Below, one piece after another: positions 36,054-44,432 of a stretch of DNA of 64,000 nucleotides. The first letter of the stretch is position 1. The number at the start of each line of letters is the position of its first letter. The stretch spans positions 186,001 through 250,000 of the forward strand of contig DAOUGQ010000016.1 of NCBI GenBank assembly GCA_034429195.1, written 5' to 3'. The position numbers and the translations under genes are program-made. This stretch comes from UBA4782 sp034429195. Lineage in GTDB: Bacteria > Chloroflexota > Anaerolineae > Anaerolineales > Anaerolineaceae. The notes under the pieces are model-generated. The model was not told where the DNA came from and ran no database searches. It saw only the letters and a program-made list of their open reading frames with translations.

Positions 36054-36168
36054 GAAAAATAGGTAACATTCTGTACGTCGTTCCCCTTTTGTAGATCCAT
36101 CCAAATATCGTAGAGCAACGAGCCGATTGTTGGTAATCGTTTCTATCCTTTAAATGTGGGAGGATGAG

Positions 36169-37320
36169 ATGAAAACTCGCATATTGCAGATCTGTTGTTT
36201 GATCATTATTCTAGCGATGATCTCTTTTTCATGTAGTATTCCAAAAATTGGGACGAAAACAACTGAAGAAACCAAAGGAACAGAAGCTACACAAGAGGAA
36301 ACCGAAATCACTGAAGGCGCGGAAGTAAAAACCGAATTACCTTCTCCTACCGAGATAAAACCCACAAAAATATCCCCAACCAAAACTCCTGAACAACCTG
36401 GTTTCAGCAGGAGTAACCCATTGCCAGCTTCGGAATTGATCATTACCGAAAACTGGACAGTAGAAGTTTTGGAAGTTTTACGAGGAGATGTTGCATGGAG
36501 CAAAATAAAAGCTACGAGCAGTTATAGTATGCCTCCACAAGAAGGGAAAGAATATATAGCCATCCGGGTAAAAGCACAAAGTACTTATGCCGATTCCGAA
36601 TCACATCAGATAGGCGCCTGTGATTTTTCTGTGACTGGAGATTTGGGAATCCTCTATGGGTGTATTTTTGTCGCGTTTATTGAACCTGCATTGGACGCTG
36701 AGCTATTCACGGGTGGTGAAACAGAAGGATGGATCATTTACCTGATCCATACTGATGATACCAATTTAGAATTGGTATTCAATGAGGTCATGCTATATCA
36801 GAATCCAGAGATACGTTATATTGAATTAGATCCCGGTGCCAGGATTAAAATGCCTGATCTTTCTATCATAAAACCCAATGATCTGGGGTTGTCGCGAGAT
36901 AAACCGGCGAAAATTGGTGAGACTGTCATTTCAGAAGATTGGCAGATCCAGATTCATAGCTACTTACGGGGAGCAGATGCCTGGAATCAAATTCAACAAT
37001 GGACAGATTATGCGCAAAAACCTGAGGAGGGAATGGAATATCTACTTGTTGATGTGAGTGTGAAGAATCTTAGCACTGAAGATGTTGCGATACGAGTGGA
37101 TGGAATGTCTTTTAAGTCTTCAGGCAGCAGAAATGTGGTCTATGACATTCTGTATGTTTATATACCTGGATATCTTTTGGAAGCCAGCCTTTATCCAGGA
37201 GGTGAAGAAAGAGGTTATGTGGTATTACCGATTGCCATCGGTGAAACGGATATTGTTGTGATTTTCGAACCAATTCTTGAGTATGAAGGAGTGAATGTAA
37301 GGTATATTAGCCTGGAATAA
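36169..37320 (+). CDS. Lipoprotein with two tandem DUF4352-like domains
   Basis: 383 aa from ATG at 36169 (GGAGGATGAG in front; an ATG at 36154 lies before the ribosome site). The signal peptide ends in a lipobox with Cys after ISFS. A Thr/Glu-rich stalk follows, then two copies of a domain of about 140 residues. Copy 1 runs from RSNPLPASELIITENWTVEV to IRYIELD; copy 2 from RDKPAKIGETVISEDWQIQI to VRYISLE. Both share the W-x-V/I, LRG-x-x-AW, EG-x-EY and GGE-x-x-G positions. This resembles the immunoprotective/telokin-like DUF4352 beta-sandwich common in Gram-positive and Chloroflexi lipoproteins. Ligand unknown. Confidence 0.85.
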   Translation: MKTRILQICCLIIILAMISFSCSIPKIGTKTTEETKGTEATQEETEITEGAEVKTELPSPTEIKPTKISPTKTPEQPGFSRSNPLPASELIITENWTVEVLEVLRGDVAWSKIKATSSYSMPPQEGKEYIAIRVKAQSTYADSESHQIGACDFSVTGDLGILYGCIFVAFIEPALDAELFTGGETEGWIIYLIHTDDTNLELVFNEVMLYQNPEIRYIELDPGARIKMPDLSIIKPNDLGLSRDKPAKIGETVISEDWQIQIHSYLRGADAWNQIQQWTDYAQKPEEGMEYLLVDVSVKNLSTEDVAIRVDGMSFKSSGSRNVVYDILYVYIPGYLLEASLYPGGEERGYVVLPIAIGETDIVVIFEPILEYEGVNVRYISLE

Positions 37321-37415
37321 AGGTCAAAAGAGAAGAATATTTCCTATTGTACCGCCGGGCTGGATGGAATATACTTGAACCATATTATTCCAAAACCATT
37401 GTTCATCATTCATTC

Positions 37416-38981
37416 ATGACCATACTACCACGGAAAATTTCACCAGCCTGGATTGTTGCATTGATAAGCTTGCCAATCTTCATCGGTGCGCTTGATCTAA
37501 CAGTTGTTTCTGCAGTTCTTCCCCATGTCATTTATGATCTCGAATTACCATTTCAGACTGGAATGGATGATGCATCTTGGATGGTAAGCGGCTATCTTCT
37601 GGCTTACACCATTGCCATGACATTCATGGGAAAACTTTCGGATATTCTGGGGAGGAGAAAAGCTTATCTCATTGCTCTGGCTGTATTTGCTTTTGGATCA
37701 TACCTGGTGGCTGTAGCTGAAACCTGGCCAACATCTCTGGCATTAAAGTTTTTCTACCAGTTCTTTTCAGGACGACCAGATGTTTCCATGATTACTTTAT
37801 ATATCCTCATTGGTGGTCGCATGGTACAGGCATTTGGTGGAGGAGCTATGGTGCCAGTAGGGATGGCATTGGTGGGTGACCTGTACGCTCCAGAAAAACG
37901 AGCCCGTCCTTTAAGCATCATTGCAGCGTTTGACACGGGTGGTTGGGTGATTGGACATCTTTATGGTGGGGTCATCACCCGTTACTTCACCTGGAAACTA
38001 ATTTTCTGGCTCAATATCCCATTTTGTATCATCGCTTTTGTTTTGATCGCCTGGGCATTAAAAGGGGTGATCAGTCAAATAGAAAAAATTCGGATGGATT
38101 GGTTGGGTACTCTGCTGGTTACATTAGCTTTAAGCTTTCTGAATATTGGGTTGGGATCTAGCGAGGGCTCATTTTCAACCACTATTGCAACCGAATCTTC
38201 TGGTTTACCACCCTACGCAATACCATTTCTGATCATATCTATTGTTTTTCTAGGATTGTTCATTTGGAGGCAGGCAAAAGCCAGATATCCTCTCATTCCC
38301 CTTCAACTATTTAAAAATCGAAATTTCACTGCAGCAAGTCTGGCGAATTTCCTGATTGGTGTCAGTCTATTCATTGCAATTGCCAATGTTCCATTATTCA
38401 TTAATACTGTCACGGCAAATACCATCGAAGAAGCATCCTGGGATAGTGGTTGGATGCTTTGTGCTCTAACGATTCCCATGGCTTTTGCAACCATCCCTGG
38501 GGGCTGGCTGACAGAAAAGAAAGGATATCGTCTGCCCGCAATCCTGGGTGTTCTGATTGGCGTGGTTGGTTTTGCCATTTTGACCAGCTGGAAAGCGGAT
38601 ACTCCGTATAGAATGATGGTGCCACAATTAATGCTTACAGGGATCGGGTTGGGTTTGACAATGGCACCTATTACCACTGCAGTAGTGAATGCTGCACCTG
38701 AAGAATTTCGGGGTATTTCTTCAGCGTTGGTGATCATTTTTCGGCTGATTGGTATGACGGTGGGCGTATCAGGGATGACTACCTATGGATTGCATCGAGC
38801 TGAATATTTAAGCGAGTTGTGGCTGCAAGGATCAACAGACATGCAGACGATTTATGAGGTTGCCATCCGTTCTGCAGTACAGGTGATATCAGAAATCTTT
38901 TTAATCGCGGGAATCGTTTGTTTATTAGCTGTAATTCCAGTGCTAGTAATAAGAAACATGAATATGCGAGAAAATAATTAA
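37416..38981 (+). CDS. MFS transporter of the DHA2 (EmrB/QacA) type
   Basis: About 521 aa with 14 predicted helices. Motifs are the DHA2 N-terminal GALDLTVVSAVLPHVIYDL, motif A GKLSDILGRRKAYLI between helices 2 and 3, and VGDLYAPEKRARPLSI after helix 4. A proton-driven exporter of drugs or lipophilic compounds is the usual role; substrate not readable. An insert (WPTSLALKFFYQFFSGRP) between helices 3 and 4 is longer than usual. ATG at 37416 is preferred because it precedes the first helix by a normal distance; the frame extends to TTG at 37347, whose added residues look non-conserved. No adjacent membrane-fusion protein. Confidence 0.88.
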   Translation: MTILPRKISPAWIVALISLPIFIGALDLTVVSAVLPHVIYDLELPFQTGMDDASWMVSGYLLAYTIAMTFMGKLSDILGRRKAYLIALAVFAFGSYLVAVAETWPTSLALKFFYQFFSGRPDVSMITLYILIGGRMVQAFGGGAMVPVGMALVGDLYAPEKRARPLSIIAAFDTGGWVIGHLYGGVITRYFTWKLIFWLNIPFCIIAFVLIAWALKGVISQIEKIRMDWLGTLLVTLALSFLNIGLGSSEGSFSTTIATESSGLPPYAIPFLIISIVFLGLFIWRQAKARYPLIPLQLFKNRNFTAASLANFLIGVSLFIAIANVPLFINTVTANTIEEASWDSGWMLCALTIPMAFATIPGGWLTEKKGYRLPAILGVLIGVVGFAILTSWKADTPYRMMVPQLMLTGIGLGLTMAPITTAVVNAAPEEFRGISSALVIIFRLIGMTVGVSGMTTYGLHRAEYLSELWLQGSTDMQTIYEVAIRSAVQVISEIFLIAGIVCLLAVIPVLVIRNMNMRENN

Positions 38982-39075
38982 TCGCATGAAGCAAGCAGGG
39001 ATCATTCGTAATACAATATATTTTTGACAGTGACTTATTAATAACCGAAATAGTTGTTTATCCAAGGAGGAAATG

Positions 39076-40836
39076 ATGAGTTATCAACCAAATTATCCAA
39101 ATTATTATGAGCAGTCACCTGTACCACCACCCCCACCACCTGCATCTCAAAACCCCAATAAAAAACGGAATACGATCATTGCGATCGTTGCAGCAGCAGT
39201 TGTCTTGATCTGTTGCTGCGCCCTTATTCTTGTTGTTCTTTTCCTGGATCCCTTCGGTTGGGGATTGCTTGGCTTACTGGGTGGAGGTGCTGATGCGACG
39301 GCTGCTATGGTACCTGTTAATGCAGAGGTATATGCTTCAGCTAACTTGCTTAATTTAACACCAGAAAAATTGAACCGTGTTATCAAGCCATTTTCTGATG
39401 TTCTTTCTGAAGCTGATATAGAAGACTCAGAGAGCGGTTTGAAGGAAATTGACAAACAACTGGATGACAAGTATGGATTTACTTTAACTGACGATGTTTT
39501 GCCATGGGTTGGGAAAAGTGCCGCTATTGGTGTTTTTGATCTACAGATGGATTCGTATGGCAGCGTAGAAAAATCAAAAATCATTGCAGCTGTTGCAGCA
39601 CGTGATAAAAAAGCTGCAGACGAGTTTATCGTAAAGTTGGTTGATGGCATAGAGAATTATGAAGATGTTAGCTTTGATGAAAGTGAATACGAAGGCGTCA
39701 CAATCTATTCTGTTAGCGAAGATTACTACGAGATGGCTTTGTGTAGATACAAAGGATTTGTTCTCTTCAGCAGTGACGAAGATACGTTGAAGGATACCAT
39801 AGACCTTAAAAAGGCTGATTCGATGGCGAGTAATGCTGATTACAAAGCCATGTTAAGCCAACTACCAAAAGATCGCGCCTTAGCATTCTATATAAACAAC
39901 ACTGATCTGATTGAGGCACTCTCTGATAGTATCAGTTATGGTTCGGGAAGTTCAATAACAGATACTTTGGAAGGGTGGAAGGGAAGCGCGATGAGTGTGG
40001 CAATTGTAGATGCAGGATTGCAAATCGACAGTGCAACTGCCTATGATACTGAGAACCTTGATGAAGATATGAAGGTGATGCTTGAAGAAAGCGGATTGGA
40101 ATCCAAGGCAGTTTCTTTACTGCCAGAAGATACTGTAGCTTTCATCAGTGGAACTCATCTTGATCTCACCTGGAAAGCGATAAGTGTAAGCCTGGCAGGA
40201 ATGGGTGATGAGATTGGGTACGAAGAAGCCATGAATGAATTCGAAGATGTAGCTGGTTTCAACCTGGATTCTGACCTGATGGCTTACCTCGATGGTGATT
40301 ATGCAATCAGTATCTTCCCATCCAATGATGGAATGCTTGCTGACAATGCCGGTGTAAACCTTGGATTTGTCGGATTGATTGGCACGTCGCAACAAGATGC
40401 GATTACTGATACAATGGACAAGCTTGCTGACGCTCTTGAAGAAGATGCATATTTAACAGTCGATAAGTCGTCGTTCGGAGACGGTCAATTGTATGAATTA
40501 AGCGATGTAGGTGGGGCATTTGCGATCAGAGATAACTATCTTGGTTTGGGTTCCAGTGAAAGTGTCTTGGGAGATGTGTATGATAAAGAATCCAGCATCA
40601 AAGATAATCCAAGATACCAGGAAATGCTGAAATCTGTTCCCAGCGGTATGGCACCAGTGGTCTTTGTAGATGTAACAGGTGGAATCGATATTCTGGATGA
40701 AATTATCCCGTATGGTGTGGATGAAGTCACCCAAGATGCATTAAAACCAATTCAATACCTGGTAATCAGTGGTTCTCCGATGAAAAATGGTATTTCACGA
40801 AGCAGTATCTTGGTTGCTATTGAACCCGTAGAATAA
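39076..40836 (+). CDS. DUF3352-family membrane-anchored protein
   Basis: 586 aa. A Pro/Tyr-rich cytoplasmic start (NYYEQSPVPPPPPPASQ) leads to a basic KKR patch and one membrane helix with CCC (TIIAIVAAAVVLICCCALIL). The large extracytoplasmic part has the DUF3352 pattern: AAMVPVNAEVYASANLLNL, GKSAAIGVFDL, KGFVLFSSDEDTLKDTI, LLPEDTVAFISGTHLDL and DGDYAISIFPS. Function unknown; it is common in cyanobacteria and Chloroflexi. Second ATG (39076) chosen because AAGGAGG at 39064-39070 is 5 nt away; the ATG at 39073 is too close. A hairpin follows the gene. Confidence 0.85.
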   Translation: MSYQPNYPNYYEQSPVPPPPPPASQNPNKKRNTIIAIVAAAVVLICCCALILVVLFLDPFGWGLLGLLGGGADATAAMVPVNAEVYASANLLNLTPEKLNRVIKPFSDVLSEADIEDSESGLKEIDKQLDDKYGFTLTDDVLPWVGKSAAIGVFDLQMDSYGSVEKSKIIAAVAARDKKAADEFIVKLVDGIENYEDVSFDESEYEGVTIYSVSEDYYEMALCRYKGFVLFSSDEDTLKDTIDLKKADSMASNADYKAMLSQLPKDRALAFYINNTDLIEALSDSISYGSGSSITDTLEGWKGSAMSVAIVDAGLQIDSATAYDTENLDEDMKVMLEESGLESKAVSLLPEDTVAFISGTHLDLTWKAISVSLAGMGDEIGYEEAMNEFEDVAGFNLDSDLMAYLDGDYAISIFPSNDGMLADNAGVNLGFVGLIGTSQQDAITDTMDKLADALEEDAYLTVDKSSFGDGQLYELSDVGGAFAIRDNYLGLGSSESVLGDVYDKESSIKDNPRYQEMLKSVPSGMAPVVFVDVTGGIDILDEIIPYGVDEVTQDALKPIQYLVISGSPMKNGISRSSILVAIEPVE

Positions 40837-40856
40837 ACACCATAGAATTAAGAGAA

Positions 40857-40890
40857 AAGGGCTCTGATCATTTAATCCAGAGCCCTTGAT
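40857..40890 (+). terminator. Hairpin after the DUF3352 gene
   Basis: A 10-bp stem (40857-40866 with 40878-40887, AAGGGCTCTG/CAGAGCCCTT) with an 11-nt loop. The following GATATTT is a poor U-tract, so termination may be partial. Confidence 0.55.
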
Positions 40891-40924
40891 ATTTCCTATG
40901 ATGTTCACATTTGATCAATGGTTC

Positions 40925-40953
40925 TTGCATTCTTAATATTTATATGATATGAT
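40925..40953 (+). promoter_or_regulatory. Promoter of the greA leader
   Basis: TTGCAT (40925-40930), 17-bp spacer, TATGAT (40948-40953). Start predicted near 40960, 136 nt before the greA ATG. Confidence 0.65.
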
Positions 40954-40992
40954 AATTACAATTAAAAGGGGTAAGAAGATATCCCATTATTG

Positions 40993-41031
40993 AAACCAAA
41001 TCGCTCCAATTGGAGTGGTTTTCTTTATTTT
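40993..41031 (+). terminator. Hairpin with U-rich tail in the greA leader (possible attenuator)
   Basis: CGCTCC-AATT-GGAGTG (41002-41017) extended by AAACC (40993-40997) with GGTTT (41017-41021), followed by TTCTTTATTTT. It lies between the promoter at 40925 and the gene, so it could stop most transcripts early. A second possible start region (TACAAT at 41076-41081) lies after it. Confidence 0.5.
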
Positions 41032-41095
41032 AACAACCAATGAATTGTTGTTTTTTTGCTTAGTAGGAACTATCTTACAATCAAAGGAAATGAAG

Positions 41096-41560
41096 ATGCC
41101 GACAACATTCTTAACCAGTGATGGACATCGAAAATTGCAAGAAGAGCTTGAATACTTGCGCGTTACTAAACGTCAGGAAATTGCTGAACGCTTGCATGAG
41201 GCGATGGAAGGTGGCGAGCTGATCGAGAATGCCGAGTACGAAGCTGCAAAGAACGAACAGGCTTTTGTAGAAGGCCGCATTAAAGAATTAGAGATTATTC
41301 TGGCTACTGCAAGAGTAATTGATGAGAAATCAGTCGCCCCCGATCAAATCCAGGTTGGATCAAAGGTTGAAATTCAAGAGGAGGGATCTGAGCCTGAAAT
41401 GTATACCATCGTTGGTGCAGCAGAAGCAAATCCAGCCAAAGGATTGATATCAAATGAAAGTCCTCTTGGAAAAGCGTTATTGAATCACAAAGCTGGAGAA
41501 GTGATCCAGGTGGATGCGCCTGCTGGTTCATTCGTAGTGAAAGTATTAAAGGTGGAGTAA
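41096..41560 (+). CDS. greA: Transcription elongation factor GreA
   Basis: 154 aa. N-terminal coiled coil with the acidic tip loop (LHEAMEGGELIENAEYEAAKNEQAF, containing the D/E pair that reaches the polymerase active site; here E-L-I-E-N-A), followed by the FKBP-like C-terminal domain (VGSKVEIQ, IVGAAEANPAKGLISNESPLGKALL, VQVDAPAGSF-like). It rescues backtracked RNA polymerase by stimulating transcript cleavage. ATG at 41096 has AAAGGA with spacing 6; ATG at 41090 and the frame to 41015 are rejected. The normal tip D-x-x-E-N in GreA reads E-L-I-E-N. It is preceded by a hairpin leader and followed by lysS after a second hairpin. Confidence 0.95.
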   Translation: MPTTFLTSDGHRKLQEELEYLRVTKRQEIAERLHEAMEGGELIENAEYEAAKNEQAFVEGRIKELEIILATARVIDEKSVAPDQIQVGSKVEIQEEGSEPEMYTIVGAAEANPAKGLISNESPLGKALLNHKAGEVIQVDAPAGSFVVKVLKVE

Positions 41561-41579
41561 CACTGGGGCAAGTTATTTC

Positions 41580-41613
41580 GCCCCGCCCAGCTTATTAAGG
41601 GCGGGGCAGTTTG
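41580..41613 (+). terminator. GC-rich hairpin between greA and lysS
   Basis: A perfect 9-bp stem GCCCCGCCC/GGGCGGGGC (41580-41588 with 41599-41607), 10-nt loop, then AGTTTGTT. The weak U-run suggests partial termination with some read-through into lysS. The upstream GGGGC at 41565 could compete for the same arm. Confidence 0.65.
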
Positions 41614-41629
41614 TTAATAAGGATAGATT

Positions 41630-43153
41630 ATGGAATTGACAGATTTAGAAAAAATCCGAATGGAGAAATTGCAGCATCTGGTGGCGAATGGCATTGAGCC
41701 ATACCCTACCAGGGCAAATCCAACCCATACCATTCAGGAAGCGCTCGAACTATTAAACTCAGCAGAAAAAGCAGGTGAGGAGCTGCCTAAAGGGATCACA
41801 TTAACGGGAAGATTGCGGGCTATGAGACCGATGGGTAAGCTAACATTTGCCCAGGTTGAGGATGGTTCTGGAAGGATTCAGTTCTTCTTTCGGATAAATG
41901 AAGTTGGTGAAGAAGCTCTAACCTGCTTGACCAACGATTATGATCTGGGAGATTTCATAGAAGGAACCGGTAATCTCATGCGTACCCGTACCGGTGAACC
42001 TACACTGCAGATCTTATCCTTCCGTATGCTTGCAAAATCCATTTCTCCGCTACCGGCTGCAAAAGACGAAATAGTAGATGGAAAAGTAATCCATCATGCG
42101 GGGCTTACCGACCCAGAAACTCGCTACCGACAGCGATATGCTGACCTGGTGGTGAATCCTGAAGTACGGAAAGTTTTTACCACCCGTGCAGCGATCGTTC
42201 GTACTTTGCGTAACTTTTTGGATGACCGTGGTTTTGTGGAAGTTGAAACGCCTATCCTGCAACCAATTTATGGTGGCGCTGCAGCAAAGCCTTTTACAAC
42301 TCATCATAACCAATTGAAACAAGACCTGTATTTACGGATCTCTTTTGAACTGTACCTGAAGCGATTACTTGTGGGTATGCTAGATAGGGTATATGAAATT
42401 GGACGTGATTTCCGAAATGAGGGTGTATCGTTCAAGCACAATCCAGAGTTTACCCAGCTTGAATTTTATTGGGCTTATGCCGATTACTTCAAAGTAATGG
42501 AATTAACTGAGCAGATGATCGCTGAAGTGTGCGATAAGGTGCTTGGCACCCGACAGGTTGAATTTAATGGACAAACATTGAATTTTAATCCGCCTTGGCG
42601 AAGAGTGGAAATGCGTCAGGGTTTATTAGAAGCAACGGGTATTGATATCAATCAATATCCTACCGCTGAAAGTTTGGCTGCAGTACTTAAAGAACGCGGC
42701 ATTAATCACAATCCCAATGAAACGCGAGGTAAATTAATCGAAGGACTGACCACAGACTTTTTGGAACCCAGTTTCATTCAACCAACATTTATGTATAACT
42801 ACCCGCGCGATATTTCACCACTTGCAAAGAGTATTCCAGGTGATCCCAATACCGTAGAACGGTTTGAAGGGTTTGTGGGTGGTATGGAATTATGCAACGC
42901 GTTCACAGAATTAAATGATCCATTGGACCAGGAAAGGCGCTTTTTAGAAATGGGCAGAGCGTATGCCAGCGATGATGAAGAACGTCATCCAATGGATGAT
43001 GATTATTTACAGGCAATGAAATATGGTATGCCACCCTGTGGAGGTTTTGGCATGGGAGTAGATCGGTTGACTATGATTCTGACAGATAACCGCACTATTC
43101 GCGAAGTGATCCTTTTCCCACATCTCAGGGAGAGGGAAGAAGAGAAAGAATAA
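41630..43153 (+). CDS. lysS: Lysyl-tRNA synthetase, class II
   Basis: 507 aa. N-terminal OB anticodon-binding domain (about 60-170, LTGRLRAMRPMGKLTFAQVEDGSGRIQFF) and class-II catalytic domain with motif 1 (FLDDRGFVEVETPILQP), motif 2 (FRNEGVSFKHNPEFTQLEFYWAY in two parts: RDFRNEGVSFKHNPEFTQLE) and motif 3 (PPCGGFGMGVDRLTMIL). HHNQLKQDLYLRIS is the lysine/ATP segment. Full length. ATG at 41630 with AAGGAT. It is followed by a bidirectional terminator shared with the convergent tRNA-Arg gene. Together with greA it forms a housekeeping pair. Confidence 0.97.
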   Translation: MELTDLEKIRMEKLQHLVANGIEPYPTRANPTHTIQEALELLNSAEKAGEELPKGITLTGRLRAMRPMGKLTFAQVEDGSGRIQFFFRINEVGEEALTCLTNDYDLGDFIEGTGNLMRTRTGEPTLQILSFRMLAKSISPLPAAKDEIVDGKVIHHAGLTDPETRYRQRYADLVVNPEVRKVFTTRAAIVRTLRNFLDDRGFVEVETPILQPIYGGAAAKPFTTHHNQLKQDLYLRISFELYLKRLLVGMLDRVYEIGRDFRNEGVSFKHNPEFTQLEFYWAYADYFKVMELTEQMIAEVCDKVLGTRQVEFNGQTLNFNPPWRRVEMRQGLLEATGIDINQYPTAESLAAVLKERGINHNPNETRGKLIEGLTTDFLEPSFIQPTFMYNYPRDISPLAKSIPGDPNTVERFEGFVGGMELCNAFTELNDPLDQERRFLEMGRAYASDDEERHPMDDDYLQAMKYGMPPCGGFGMGVDRLTMILTDNRTIREVILFPHLREREEEKE

Positions 43154-43162
43154 CTCTGATGG

Positions 43163-43190
43163 AAAAAGACACCCAAAAGGGTGTCTTTTT
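43163..43190. terminator. Bidirectional terminator between lysS and tRNA-Arg
   Basis: A perfect 12-bp stem AAAAAGACACCC/GGGTGTCTTTTT (43163-43174 with 43179-43190) with AAAA loop; serves both convergent units. Confidence 0.92.
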
Positions 43191-43191
43191 A

Positions 43192-43264
43192 TGCCCCAGG
43201 AGGGAATCGAACTCTCAACCTAAGCGTTAGGAGTGCTTTGCTCTGTCCATTGAGCTACTGGGGC
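43192..43264 (-). tRNA. tRNA-Arg (anticodon CCT)
   Basis: 73 nt on the reverse strand. Acceptor GCCCCAG pairs CTGGGGC, D stem GCTC/GAGC, anticodon loop CTCCTAA giving CCT (reads AGG), T arm with TTCGATT loop. Discriminator A; CCA not encoded. Two stem positions are A-C mismatches: the last pair of the anticodon stem (AAGCA/CGCTT) and pair 52-62 in the T stem (GAGAG/CCCTC). A good promoter lies directly upstream and a terminator directly downstream. Confidence 0.93.
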
Positions 43265-43272
43265 GCACCTGA

Positions 43273-43300
43273 ATTATATCATGTTGGAGAGTGCAAACAA
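43273..43300 (-). promoter_or_regulatory. Promoter of tRNA-Arg
   Basis: Reverse strand TTGTTT (43295-43300), 16-bp spacer, TATAAT (43273-43278). Start predicted at about 43266, 1-2 nt before the mature tRNA. Confidence 0.75.
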
Positions 43301-43305
43301 GAACC

Positions 43306-43503
43306 ATAAAAAACATGAGCCGTCTCTCGATTCGGAAAATGTGCCTTAATCTAATCCTGCCAGCCAGCAGGCACCGCCTGGTCTGCGGTTACTCAAAGGC
43401 AAGAGATTATTATTAATCTCTATCCGTGCGTGCAATGCACGCCGTCCGATCCGAAATCCTGGGGTATTTCTGATTTGGAAAGGACGAGAAAACAGCTCAT
43501 GTT
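43306..43503 (-). ncRNA. Candidate structured non-coding RNA, about 195 nt, family not recognised
   Basis: The reverse-strand segment is closed by a perfect 9-bp helix (AACATGAGC 43503-43495 with GCTCATGTT 43320-43312), and the 3' arm runs straight into a T-run (43313-43308), as in an intrinsic terminator. Inside lie further helices: TCTCG/CGAGA (43325-43329 with 43485-43489), TTCGGA/TCCGAA (43331-43336 with 43450-43455), hairpin GCGTGC-AAT-GCACGC (43428-43442), hairpin AGAGATTA/TAATCTCT (43402-43421), hairpin ACCGC/GCGGT (43373-43389) and GTGC..CTGC/GCAG.GCAC (43341-43374). A matching promoter starts transcription at about 43503. There is no open frame of note. It lacks the core motifs of RNase P RNA, tmRNA or SRP RNA, and is too branched for 6S RNA. 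Confidence 0.7.
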
Positions 43504-43509
43504 AAATTC

Positions 43510-43538
43510 AATATAGCATGATAAATGAGCAAATTCAA
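43510..43538 (-). promoter_or_regulatory. Promoter of the candidate structured RNA
   Basis: Reverse strand TTGAAT (43533-43538), 17-bp spacer, TATATT (43510-43515). The predicted start, about 7 nt downstream, coincides with the first base of the closing helix (43503). Confidence 0.6.
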
Positions 43539-43741
43539 TAGAACATTATATTAGATTGCCAGTATAAGAAATGCGATTCGTTCTTAAATTTAAAGAATTG
43601 GATGTGATAGAATGAAGTTCCTTTATCAAGCTTCTGGTTAGCAATTAATTGTTGAAATTTTATTATTTTTGTCAACGCACTTAAGGTGGATTTCTAAGAA
43701 ACAAGAATGAAGTAAAAACATGCAGGCCTGGAGATTTCATA

Positions 43742-44206
43742 ATGATCCAATATTCTACTTCTGAAAGATTGAATTCCGATGAGTACCTGGAATTTCTCAC
43801 CCGCTGCGACCTTGGGTTCCAATATCCAGAGGAAGATTTTCTCGAGCGGATTGATACTCTATTGAAGAATACCACCCTGGTGGTTACCGCACGTAATGAT
43901 GAAGAGCTGCTTATTGGCGTCGCAATGGGGTTGACGGATTTTGCTTATTATCTTCTTTTAACTGAACTTGGTGTTGATAGGAGATATGTAAAACAAGGTA
44001 TAGGTTCAACTTTAATGCACAAAATCTATGAAACCGCGGGTGGTGAAAAAAGAATTTGCATCATCCTTGATTCGTACGATCCTGCTAAAGGATTCTACGA
44101 GAAGTTTGGAATGCATTCTTCTCCATCCCTTATGTATTACGATAAATCTCCATGGACAGAATTCACTCTTACCCCTGAAAAGCTGGCATCCCTAAAGGCT
44201 AAATAG
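43742..44206 (+). CDS. GNAT-family N-acetyltransferase
   Basis: 154 aa. The GNAT acetyl-CoA site is visible as LTELGVDRRYVKQGIGSTLMHKIYE (the R/Q-x-x-G-x-G/A loop is RYVKQGIG), followed by ILDSYDPAKGFYEKFGMHSS, the usual YxKxGF end. The N-terminus (SDEYLEFLTRCDLGFQYP) suggests the small YhbS/PanZ-like branch. Substrate unknown. ATG at 43742 with GGAG upstream. It stands alone between the structured RNA and tRNA-Gly, with about 240 bp of AT-rich sequence ahead of it. Confidence 0.88.
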   Translation: MIQYSTSERLNSDEYLEFLTRCDLGFQYPEEDFLERIDTLLKNTTLVVTARNDEELLIGVAMGLTDFAYYLLLTELGVDRRYVKQGIGSTLMHKIYETAGGEKRICIILDSYDPAKGFYEKFGMHSSPSLMYYDKSPWTEFTLTPEKLASLKAK

Positions 44207-44432
44207 AGAGATGAATTTGGTTATCCTGGATACCACAGACAAACAAGTAATCTATTCGCGATCAAATTGAAATATCACTTTATAGACAAGCGATCTCTGA
44301 AAGATTAAGAAGGGAAATTACTTTATTTTCAAAGAAGGAATTTTTTCTCATAAATCAAAAGTTGTGGTAATATATGTGCACCGGATCGGAAAAGAATGAT
44401 TTATTGATCCTTTGAAAATTAACAGGCAATTT

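Noticed and set aside
43306..43503. 6S RNA, RNase P RNA, tmRNA, SRP RNA or T-box leader as identity of the structured RNA
   Set aside because: It is multibranched, unlike the 6S rod; I see no P RNA GAGGAAAGTC core, no tRNA-like ends with tag ORF, no SRP GGTCAGG/GGAA pair and no T-box TGGNACC motif.
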